64,000 bases of DNA. Source: Cristatella mucedo (taxonomy: Eukaryota; Bryozoa; Phylactolaemata; Cristatellidae). A program made the position numbers and the translations under genes. This document shows positions 55,290 to 64,000 of this stretch, piece by piece (position 1 is the stretch's first letter; each line of letters starts with the position of its first letter). The DNA lies in assembly GCA_009760855.2 (NCBI GenBank), contig WPIO01000162.1:498001-562000 (forward strand), read 5' to 3'. Under the pieces are notes generated by a model that saw only the letters and a list, made by a program, of their open reading frames with translations, had not been told where the DNA came from and made no database searches.

Positions 55290-55920
55290 GTAATTATAAT
55301 AATAATAATAATAATTCACTTGATAAAGCACCCTCAGATTTAACTCAATCTCTCTCTAGGCGCTTTACATTTGCTGTAAAGTGAAATACAATTGAATGGT
55401 AAGTAAAATCATGCTTGAAAAAGCAAACGAAATGAATAATATGGTTAGGGGTGACATGCACAGGGTCAGCATGCAAATGTGGTTAGTAGCAGCATGCACA
55501 GTGTCAGCACGTATAAGCACATCAAGGACGAATCACAGGGACCCACTAAATGCTGTCCTAAATAGGTGTGTTTTTAGGTTCCTTTTAAATGTGGTCAGGT
55601 CAGGGGATGTTCTGACGCAGGTCGGGAGGGAGTTCCAGGCTTTGGGAGCATATGAACTAAATGCACGGTCTAAAGGATTTAAGGTTTGTATGAGGTATTT
55701 CTAGACTGTTGGATTCCGAAAAGCGGGTGGTACGATGCTTGGCCTGATGGGTTAGTATATCTGACAGATAGGCTGGAGCCATAGAATGAAGGGACCTAAA
55801 AGTGAGCGACAAAACTTTGAAGTCAATCAGTGAACGTAAATGTGAACGTAAATGGCGCTCAGGAAGAGCCTATATGTCTCTTCCCAACGGCAGCTTAGCT
55901 GGTCTAGTATGTCACGAAAA
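55290..55920 (-). mobile_element. L2-A LINE 3' end, well preserved
   Basis: (AAT)n, hairpin (GATAAAGCACCCTCAG, TCTCTAGGCGCTTTACAT), the complete 3' UTR, then the ORF2 end back to the DFKVLSLT block near 55830, where it breaks off. Confidence 0.92.
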
Positions 55921-55939
55921 TAAATCAATTAATAAATAT

Positions 55940-56096
55940 ATAAATATAATTCATTTGCATAGCGCCCTAGGAGAACTTGATCTCCATTTGGGCGCATCAC
56001 CAGCGCCATGGGCTTGAGCCCACGACCTCGGCCATCAAATTCACCTTGACCTCGGTCAGGGCGAGCACCGTAACCATTGGGTCAAACCAGCGAGGC
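55940..56096 (-). repeat. SINE-1 (tRNA-derived)
   Basis: The hairpin tail (TAGCGCCCTAGGAGAACTTG, CATTTGGGCGCATC), B box (complement of GGGCTTGAGCCCACG) and A-box region (complement of GGTTTGACCCAATGGTTACG) are in SINE-1 order, with a short insertion between the boxes. Confidence 0.85.
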
Positions 56097-57299
56097 ATCT
56101 AGGAGAACTAGCTGCGAATTTGGTGATCGCGAGCCAATCCTGTCGCAAAAAGCACGCGGGATCCAAAGCGAGGGACTCAAGCTTAGTGCTACATATCACG
56201 ATCCTGCGCACCCTTCGGAAGGAGGATGACGTCGGCTGCAAACGGAAAGCACGTCAGTTCAAAGAGTCATGTAGTTCAAATAGCAAGCACTATAATTTGG
56301 GTTGCATCTCGCTCGGCAAGTATAGCACATTTCGTCATATTGGATGCAATTCAGAATCTTCTGCAAAGCTATTAGCTGCAGCAAAGGGCAAACCAATGGA
56401 CCAATGTTTGCTAAAGACTATTTTCGAATTTCTTCGTCTCTAATGGCAACGAACGCAACGAAAACTCAATTGAGGAGGAGCAGCTTCAGGAAGCGACGGA
56501 TCAAGTGCAACACTGACGTCATGCTCATCGCAAGCGAAGGATGAGGAGCCACCACCAAGAGGATGCAGACGATCAAACCACCGCATGAAAGTTTTCACAG
56601 CCAGTCAGCCATTTCACTGACAAGTGTATGAGTAGTGTAGTTAATTCCAGTTGAGTGGGCTAGTGTCCGTATGGCTGAATCTTCCAGCTAGTTACGTGCA
56701 AAATTTTGATTTTAATGAGCAGTGTGGGATTTAGGATAGGGTTTGATTGTGAAAATTCCAAATTAAATGTGCAAATATATTTGTTGCGTTTATATTTCCG
56801 ACCTAGGCATATTTCCGATTTAGGCAAAATTCCACAAACAGTTTGCTAGCCTATCCGGGGTGAGATTCAGCTAATATGCTAATGAAGGGCAGCATATTAA
56901 CTAAAGTCTCGATGCTGAGCATTTTTACCACAAGGTGCTGGAAATATTAATGATTGGTGATTAATGCAGAAGAGCCATCGGTAAGGTCTTCGAAATTATT
57001 CAAATGGCGAACATCTTAGAGTATAGGTAACTTTATTAGCACTGCTTGCAACGCATGCGAGCTTTGAACATGAACCTCACAAGTCGCCTCCATCATCAGG
57101 CATTATCTTTGCTCCCACTTGTGTTGAAGTTTGATAAGGTGATTAACAACGGAATAATTTGAGATTTGTGTAGTGCAGCTATCGACATAAAGCTGCCCGT
57201 CCAGTGACATCGGTAAAAATCTAAATCTGGTATGTATTTTTCATGCATGTGTAAATACGTATTTCTATATGTTTGTATCTCAATCGGTTATATAATGAT
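56097..57299. other. Unique intergenic sequence between NAB and STAT
   Basis: No gene is recognised; the 107-codon frame at 56120-56443 lacks a domain. Confidence 0.45.
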
Positions 57300-57480
57300 A
57301 AAAATAACTCATTTGTATGGCACCCACAATGAATTTATCTATACAACGAATCTATTTCTAGGCAAACTACATATGCTGTAAAGGAAGCATGGTCAAATAG
57401 CTAGTGGTAGCAGGCTCAAAGTCAAACATAAAATGATTAGAAGTGAAATGTACTGAGTCATCATGCAAATAATCATAACA
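57300..57480 (-). mobile_element. L2-type 3' end, decayed
   Basis: ATTTGTATGGCACCCACAAT, CTATTTCTAGGCAAACTACA and then 3' UTR segments. Confidence 0.7.
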
Positions 57481-58490
57481 ATAATATTAATAATATATTT
57501 GTTATCGCGCCCACAGTAACGTGAATCCCTTTATAGGCACTTAACGTTTGCTGAAAAGGAAGCACGATCTAATGGTCAGGGGAAACATGCTCAACGACAA
57601 CAGCACAGCACACATGGCTTAAGGTGACATGCACGGGAACAGCATGAAAATATGGTTAGTGGTAAAATGCACAGTTTTAGCATACTTAGGCACACAAAGA
57701 ACGAATCATGTGGATCAAATACATGCTGTGCTAAATAGCTACGTTTTTAGTTGTTTTTTTAATGTGGACAAGCCATGAGATATCGTGTCGTCAGTCAAAT
57801 GAGTTCCAGGCTTTGGGAGCATTCGAATTAAACCGCGGTCTTTGGTGGGGGAGTAGGTGTGATAGGTAAGCTAGAGCAAAATATGAAGGAACCTAAAAGT
57901 GAACGATAGAACCTTGAAGTCGGTGCATTGCATGACTGGGAGCCAGTGCACGTCGGCAAAAATGGTGCCATGTGGCTGCTGCGACACTCGTGACAGAAAA
58001 GTCTAGCTACAGAGTTTTGCACCGGCTGTAAGCGCCTGATTGCACAGGCCGGTAGACCACCAAATAGTGATTTACTGAAGTCAAGACGGGATTTGCAAAT
58101 GCATGGACAAATTTAGATGTAGTATCACTGTCAAAGCAGGCCGGAATTTTCGCTATGTTATGTAGCTGAAAGTAGGCAGACTTGACTGAGGAGGTGATGT
58201 GGTAATCTACTAAAAAGCCACTTCGGAACATGACAACTAAATTTCGTGCAGATTCAACAGGAGCTATGCTGGCAGAGCCGATTTTGAACGTTAACCTTTC
58301 CAATTTCTGAATCGCACTTGGCTTGCCCATAACTAGTAAGCTATTTTTATCATCATTCAATTTAAGAAAGTTTGCTGCCATCCATGCGTGAATTTCATCA
58401 CTACATGCACCAAGGGAGTTGAGAAAATTCAACGCGCTGAAGGGCCGGAAGGGATCAAAGCAAAGGTACAACTGAATGTCGTCTGCTTAA
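57481..58490 (-). mobile_element. L2-A-like LINE, longer 3' half
   Basis: From (TAA)n and a decayed hairpin (TATCGCGCCCACAGTAACG) through the 3' UTR, with a gap, to ORF2. On the minus strand MAANFLKLNDDKNSLLVMGK, RLTFKIGSASIAPVESARNL and [19 protein letters not shown] closely follow L2-A. It is truncated just after YLCFDPF, before the YADD box. Confidence 0.9.
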
Positions 58491-58689
58491 AAGTCAAATG
58501 ATTACGCTACTCATTATAGCTTTACCCTAAATTATGAGAATTTAAGAAACTCCCGCCAGGTCTCAGGTCTGTTCTGCCATTCTTATCCAAATCACTTTAA
58601 TCGCGGTGTGGGCTAGTAACGAAACGATCAGATCAGTTCATCGAATCTGGCTAGAAAGTTCTAGTCGGCATTATGAGCTTACAAATTGA

Positions 58690-58940
58690 AAATTTGACAT
58701 CAGGGCAGTCGATGATGTGAGTGCATGTAATTAGCAGCAGCTTCGGACGGCATGAAAAGGATGAGGCAAGAGAATGGACGCCACTGCGCAGGAATTGTGG
58801 GAGTGAGTTCAGCTGTCTAGGATCTTTAGAGCGAAGGCTATGGTCTATATATAAGTAGGAAAAGAAAAACGCGCTCCCTTTGGACGCCCTCAGGGTCAAC
58901 GGATGGCCTTCGTGCGCTTGTGCTAGATAATGCATAGCAC
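58690..58940 (-). mobile_element. L2-B LINE fragment
   Basis: On the minus strand, RQLNSLPQFLRSGVHSLASS matches LWNSLPQFLRNDIYSPTADY of L2-B, with flanks in the same order. Confidence 0.72.
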
Positions 58941-59009
58941 TGAAAGTAGCCTAGTTATGAAAGTTATTGGTGCTCAGCGTTGCTTCGCAGAACAGGCTTC
59001 GGCTTGTAT

Positions 59010-59130
59010 TATAGTATAGTAATATAATATATAATAATAGTATGTATAATAATTTAATATAGAAACAATATTATATATATATAATAACATAATAACAAAA
59101 TATATAATAATATATAAATCTAATATTTAA
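59010..59130. repeat. TATAATA-rich low-complexity tract
   Basis: Almost pure A/T with recurring TATAATA and TAATATA units. Confidence 0.85.
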
Positions 59131-59217
59131 GTATTATAATGTTGACTGAGTTTTCATTTTAATGTTTAATTTAAAGCTGTATATAGAATTTTGTGCAGAG
59201 GGACTGTATATGTACTC

Positions 59218-59350
59218 ACTTTTTGCGACCGAAGTCGCGGTTTCGAACGCTGCAGAGGGCGAGCCTGTGTTGCCAACTGCAAGCGGTGGTGATAGCCGTT
59301 AGGGCTCTACTGCCGCTATGCGAATCAGACTGTTAAATCAGCTAATACTT
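59218..59350 (+). repeat. SINE-2, head truncated
   Basis: B-box derivative GCGGTTTCGAACGCTGC, CAAGCGGTGGTGATAGCCG, AGGGCTCTACTGCCGC and the end TTAAATCAGCTAATAC. Confidence 0.8.
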
Positions 59351-60330
59351 TTGAGAAGTCATCAGCGCTCCAAAATTGAAGCAGTACATTTTCTGTGATG
59401 CTCGCCGCTGGTCGGGCTAGATTTCCCGACGGCGCGCGTTCTCTTATTGCGCTATTCAACCGACATGTCGTCCCGTAGGGCCATGTCAGGCACACTTACA
59501 GCACTGCTGTCGGCGATGCCGCACTGCGCTTCTATCGAGCACTACGTCGTCAAATTTGATGCAGCGAGGCTCCCACGCGCGGACGCTCTTTTCAAAATAA
59601 TACTAATTCCGCTAATAAAAGTGTAACCGCTTTCAATAATAATAATAATAAACCGACGATTTATTACGCCGAACTCATGCTACTCTGCTGAGCGCCGACG
59701 CTCGCTCTTCGAGCTGCCATTTATGTACAGAGCAATCGGTCGGAAGCGACAATCGGGCTTCTCGCGCGACTTCTCGCGAGTTTCGCATCCGAGCGGCGGT
59801 TGCTCGTCAGCGGCAAGTCTCGCACAAAGCGCACCGGCTGGCGCCGGAGCGACCGCTCGAGCGGCCGGTCTGTGGTCCCACTGACGCGCTACGCTCGGCT
59901 GCAGCTCGTCACGCGTCGCGTCACGCCTCGGGCGGGGCTGCCGCCAACTTGTCGACCGCGCGTTTCCAATAGAAAAGACACGAGCTCCGGAAAATCGCCG
60001 CCGCCGGCGCGTTCCAATTGGCTGCTCGCTAGCGTGAGCAAGCGAACGTCTGGCACTCATCTAGCGCCCGTTTGGGACTGTCGAAAGACTAGAGGGCTAG
60101 AGCTGACGTTTTCCGCTCGCCACCGCCACCCGTCGTCTCCGTAAAGTGGACCAGGCCCGTCGCCAACGCCACCACCCAGCCTAGAGGTCGCCCGTTGTCG
60201 ACGTTGTCCAGTTCAAGTTGTTGACGGGACGACGACGAGTGCGACGGCTGAGCAGTGTCGCCATTGCGGGCGGGCGGGGGTGGGCGGGTGGTCGGTCGGG
60301 CGCGCGGTCTCGCAATGTCTAGCGGTAAGA
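59351..60330. other. GC-rich 3' flank of STAT
   Basis: It is presumably the STAT 3' UTR region in part. A minus-strand AATAAA lies at 59660-59665. 59680-60330 is very GC-rich. Repeat R2 (59675-59750) is listed separately. Confidence 0.4.
59675..59750. repeat. Dispersed repeat R2, copy 1
   Basis: CTGCTGAGCGCCGACGCTCG, CATTTATGTACAGAGC and ATCGGTCGGAAGC recur in the same order at 61595-61670. Confidence 0.65.
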
Positions 60331-62037
60331 TCACGGCACGGTGGACGCGCACGCGTCGTCGCTCAGCCGCCGGACGCCGTACGCCGACATGGCCGGTATC
60401 GTGTTGATCATGCGCGTTCGCACGTAGTCGTCGCTTCCGCTTCCGGTCGTCTTGCGGCACTCGTCGTCCTCGCGCGACCAGTACTTGCCGAACGCGCGCT
60501 CCTTGGGCACGTCCGGGTAGAGGAGGCGGAGCTGCGGCAGGTCCTTGACGCGGTCGGCGAGGCCGCGGATGCGCAGGTCCTTGTCGACGAACGGGGCCAC
60601 GTGCAGCACGCCCAGCTCCTCGCCTGCAGCCAACGAGTGCGTCGGAGCGTCGTGCGCGAACGCGTAATGGCGAGAAAGAAAAGACGGGTGCGCAGAGGAC
60701 CGGCCAGTCTCCCGCCGGAAGTGGGCGGCAGCCGCTGCCGCCGCCGCCGGTCGTCCGCTCTTCAGCGGCGGACCGCGGCGGCGGACCGCGGCGGCGGCGG
60801 CCGCGTGAGCCACGTGACTCCGGCTCCAATTCGAAGCCGAGCACCCCTCGACGGCCGGCGGCGGCTGCCCGATCGAACGTGCGGGCCATCGCGGACGGCC
60901 ACGACGCCCGACCGCGCGATTCGAATGGGGTGGAGAAATTACCGTCCAGCAGCCCGCGGCGTAGGCGAGTCCTCCGCGATGCGCGGGCGCGCGAGAGTGC
61001 ACTCGGAGGACTGGCAGGACCGCCCCTATGGAAAGCTGCTCGCTGGCGGCGTCTCTCTCGCGCTGTACTCGACCGTCACCGATATCGTCAGGATCCGGTC
61101 AGGTTCGCGCACAGAGGAAGCGATACACGCAGCGGCTATGCAACAGGAAAGCGCTCGCTATTAAGTACGCTGATTGGCACAAGGGTGGACGCACCGCAGG
61201 ACGGATTTACAAAGCTCTCAGCACGCCCCCGAAAAGGGCCCATCGCGGCAGGGAGACTAGATGGTGCGTCGGGTCGCAGACGGGAGATCAAAGTTCAGGC
61301 CCGTGAAAATCCGAGACTGGCTTCATGCCAACGAAACGGTTTCATAAGTATAATGAGGGTTAGTATAATGCGTGCGTATCCACCGATACGCATGGCGCTA
61401 CAGAATAGGGAATAACATTAACGCTGTACTGGTAGCTGCGCTTCGTTAATTGAGCCTATTCAATAATGCAGTTGTTTATGCTGTATTTACATAATATATT
61501 ACATTTATTATATAATTGTTTGTACTATTGTATGATTTTTGTATTATAATTACGTATCGTAATTAATATAATTATTACTCTGAGCGCAACCTATGCTGCT
61601 GAGCACAGGCTCTCGCTCTTCCGGCCACCATTTATAAACAGAGCGATCGGTAGGATGCTTTTTACAGGTAAATGCTAAGCTGCTGAATCGGTCAGATAAT
61701 AGATGCGCTTGAGGTAGTCCGTGGCTTGTATATAGGCATCGATAAGAACCGGATATGCCATAATCTTTTTGCGGCCGGTACTTTACACATAGTGGCCCTC
61801 TTCGCTGGTCAAATAGACTCTACGTTAGCACAAGAGACATTTTATAATAGCGTATAAGTACACACAGATGGAAATGTCTCCAATATTTACACTAAGGAAG
61901 TCCGTCAGTCACGCGGCTAGATGGCATCCTGCCGTCACGAGTTGTCTTTCATGACCATACTATGACTACTTCTATGACTCAGCAAAGCGAGCCCACGGGC
62001 AGTGAGCTCTCATTCACACACTCATACACACAAACGC

Positions 62038-62091
<54 letters not shown>

Positions 62092-64000
62092 ACACACGCA
62101 CGCACGCACACACACACACACACACACTCACACTCACACTCACTCACATACACACACAGACACACACACACATATATATATATACATATACATACACACA
62201 CACACGTATATATATATATATATATCTCTCTCTCTCTTTTTTATAGATATAATATACCCCGGCAGGAGAGGGCACTGCCGGCTAATATGTATATTTTAGT
62301 TAAACATCTTTTTCTAGATAATTAATATATACACACGAGAGCTCACCGTATGTGTGTGAATAAATAGAATGGCGAGGCCACAGCTAGGAATCGCTAACCG
62401 AGCTTTGAAACACCGGGTCTACTCTTGTTTATGAACGAGTCTGCAAGGTCTAGTACAGTTCTGTGTACTGTCATTTCTCGAAAGGAGATTTATTTCGGAA
62501 GCCGAGTTGTTCGACCGCAAGCTCAAAACAATAACTTTCCTACAGAGTAGCACGATCGTAGGGCGGCGTGTAATCGTGACAAAAATATCTCTGTTCATTC
62601 AAAAAATAAATTTTTATGCACGAGCTGCAAAGATAAAATATAATAATAATATTACACTTGATAAAGCGCCCTCGGAGAACTCAATATCTTTCTAGGCGCT
62701 TTACATTTGCTTCAGAGGGAAACGCGATTGAATGGTAAGTAGTGTCATGCTTGATAAACAACATAAATAACATGGTTAGGGGTTACATGTACAGGGTCAG
62801 TAAGCAAGTATGATTAGTGGCAGCATGCACAGTGTCAGCACGCTTAAGCATATCAAGGACGAATCACAGGGACCCACTACATGCTGTCCTAAATAGGTGT
62901 GTTTTTAAGCTCTTTTTAAATGTGGTCAAATCAGGGGATGTTGTGACGCAAGTCGGGAGTGAGTTCCCCAGCTCTGGGAGCATACGAACTAAATGCACGG
63001 TCTCCAAAGGATTTGAGGTTTGTACGAGGTATTGGCAAACTGTTGGATTCCGAAAAGCGGGTGGTACGATGCTTGGCCTGGTGAGGTAGTAGATCTGAGA
63101 GATAGGTTGGAGCCAAAGAATGAAGTGACCTAAAAGTGAGCGACAAAACCTTGAAGTCGATCCGTTGCTTGACTGGTAGCGAGTGCTGGTCTTCGAGAAG
63201 TGATGTGATGTGGCAACTGCGATGCTCACGACAGACAAGCCTAGCTGCAGCGTTTTGCACCAGCTGTAAGCGCCTGATTGCACATGCCGGTAGGCTAGCA
63301 AGCAGCGAGTTACAGAAGTCAAGATGGGATGTCACTAATGCATAGACCAACTTAGACGTGGTATCCTTATCTTAACAAGTGCGAGTTTTACTAATGCTAG
63401 GTAGCTGAAAGTAGGCAGACTTGACTGTGGAGCTGATGTGGTCGTCTAACGAAAGGTCACTTTGGAACATGACACCTAGATTTCGAGCTGATTCAACAGG
63501 AGATATGCTGGCAGAGTCGATTTTGAACGTCAGCCTTTCCAATTTCCGATTCACACTTGGTTTGCCCGTAACTAGTGAGTTAGTTCTATCATCATTTAAT
63601 TTAAGAAAAATTGCTGCCATCCATGCCATCCAAATATACCTCTGCAGGAATTGAACCGGCGACCTAGGACGTGAAGTCCGTGCACCTTACCACCGGATAG
63701 CCGACCGCGGCTGAAGGAACCCTCGAAACTACTAGAGGGGCCACCTCTGCCGCCGCCGCCGCCGACGACAAAGATGGCAATGACGGCAGAGACGGAAGAG
63801 CGGCGGCGGCGTCGCATATGAGCAGCCGCCGAACTCGCGAACGCGTGCAAATCTGCGGCGGCAGAGGTGGCGGATGGCAGTAGCGATGAGGCGCGATTGC
63901 TCTGAGGGCGTTCGCGCCTGCGCGTGCGCCTACCTGTCTTGCTGTCCTCGGCCACGTAGCAAATGGACACGCCGCCGCACTCCGAGTCGCTGAAGCGCAG
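60331..64000 (-). CDS. STAT: STAT transcription factor, last two exons (partial)
   Basis: STATs are latent cytoplasmic factors that dimerise through SH2-phosphotyrosine contacts after JAK phosphorylation and act in the nucleus. The penultimate exon (64000 to 63934, running off the window) encodes LRFSDSECGGVSICYVAEDS, the start of the STAT SH2 domain. Its second residue (63995-63997) is the phosphotyrosine-binding Arg of the family LLRFSDS motif. The donor AAGACAG/GTAGGC and acceptor GGCTGCAG leave a matching split Gly codon. The last exon (60623 to 60331) encodes APFVDKDLRIRGLADRVKDL, LLYPDVPKERAFGKYW and GSDDYVRTRMINTIP, then TGA. Tyr in DDYVRTRMI (60424-60426) aligns with the regulatory tyrosine. 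The DKDLRIRGLADRV stretch recalls STAT5/6 and insect STAT more than STAT1-4. Only about 28 residues follow the RTRMI segment, so the transactivation tail is short or is spliced differently. Confidence 0.94.
61595..61670. repeat. Dispersed repeat R2, copy 2
   Basis: CTGCTGAGCACAGGCTCTCG, CATTTATAAACAGAGC and ATCGGTAGGATGC match copy 1 at 59675-59750. Confidence 0.65.
61905..62010 (+). repeat. Dispersed repeat R1, copy 2
   Basis: GATGGCATCCTGCCGTCACG, TGACCATACTATGACTAC, TGACTCAGCAAAGCGAG and AGTGAGCTCTC match the copy at 42395-42530 in order and orientation. Confidence 0.7.
62020..62235. repeat. Compound (CA)n-(TA)n-(TC)n microsatellite
   Basis: Long CA repeats with CG variants pass into (TA)n and a short (TC)n. 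Confidence 0.95.
62640..63630 (-). mobile_element. L2-A LINE, 3' kilobase
   Basis: (TAA)n, hairpin (TGATAAAGCGCCCTCGGAG, TTTCTAGGCGCTTTACATTT), 3' UTR and ORF2 back to MAAIFLKLNDDRTNSLVTGK. Blocks are SHLDFCNSLLASLPACAIRR and LTFRSLHSLAPTYLSDLLP; a few frameshifts occur. It is truncated upstream at about 63630, where a tRNA-like sequence begins. Confidence 0.92.
63640..63722 (-). repeat. tRNA-like sequence
   Basis: The minus strand has A-box-like GGCTATCCGGTGGTAAGG and B-box-like CGGTTCAATTCCTGC. A stem ACGGACTTCACGT lies in the anticodon-arm position. The acceptor arms pair poorly, so a tRNA-derived repeat is more likely than a gene. Confidence 0.5.
63745..63865. repeat. GCC/GGC-rich low-complexity stretch
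   Basis: Runs of GCCGCC and GGCGGC close to the STAT penultimate exon donor; no coding role is supported. Confidence 0.7.

Larger units (their letters stand above)
60624..63933. other. STAT intron
   Basis: It contains GC-rich sequence (60640-61320), AT-rich sequence (61480-61580), repeats R2 and R1, a large microsatellite block, an L2-A element and a tRNA-like repeat. The long plus-strand frames at 60280-61164 and 60879-61415 are GC-driven antisense frames without domains. Confidence 0.7.

Noticed and set aside
60624-61002. Upstream extension of the STAT last-exon frame
   Set aside because: The frame stays open into the intron, but the acceptor at 60624-60625 and matching phase with the 63934 donor define the exon start.
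60280-61164. 294-codon plus frame
   Set aside because: Antisense to the STAT last exon and GC-driven; the minus strand has clear STAT motifs.
61962-62325. His/Thr-rich plus frames
   Set aside because: Coded by the (CA)n array.
63640-63722. Functional tRNA gene on minus
   Set aside because: Acceptor arms pair poorly and it abuts a truncated L2; called a tRNA-like repeat.
1-64000. CRISPR array, operon or prophage
   Set aside because: All supported genes are spliced animal genes; direct repeats are microsatellites, SINEs or LINEs, with no regular spacers.

Overview
The window is nuclear DNA from an animal (metazoan). It shows GT-AG introns, four multi-exon genes of animal type, and dense L2-clade LINEs with tRNA-derived SINEs. 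The single NAB-like and STAT-like genes and the SINE/L2 make-up suggest an invertebrate bilaterian, perhaps lophotrochozoan, but the sequence does not fix the phylum. There are no operons, CRISPR arrays, rRNA genes or convincing functional tRNA genes.

Layout. (1) 73-2133 (+): the last three coding exons of the 26S proteasome lid subunit PSMD3/Rpn3. (2) 13212-19702 (-): a probable gene made of a CARD-like exon (19540-19702) and a long terminal exon with a beta-propeller-like domain (13212-14158). The two exons have compatible splice phase, and a decayed inverted copy of part of the propeller lies at 16618-16790. (3) 36117-54180 (+): a full NGFI-A-binding (NAB) transcriptional corepressor in nine coding exons, with a likely TATA promoter and non-coding first exon at 31479-31692. 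The assembled reading frame is 2313 bp, or 770 residues. (4) 60331-64000 (-): the last two exons of a STAT transcription factor, carrying the SH2 arginine, the end of the SH2 domain and the regulatory tyrosine. NAB and STAT are convergent neighbours, the same arrangement as NAB2-STAT6 in mammals.

Most of the rest is repeats. L2-A is the commonest family; its best copy is 14355-15899. It ends in a 3' hairpin followed by (ATT)n. SINE-1, with a Ser/Leu-type tRNA head, carries a near copy of that hairpin, so it probably uses the L2 reverse transcriptase. SINE-2 has a different tRNA-like head and an unrelated 3' end. L2-B is a second LINE family with another 3' end. Several copies are nested, dimeric or chimeric. 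Microsatellites ((TC)n, (AG)n, (CA)n, (TA)n) are common, and one (TC)n grew inside an L2-type tail. GC-rich blocks at 10440-11250, 18175-18780, 44500-44900 and 59680-60330 may be promoters or untranslated exons, but no coding exon could be proven in them.
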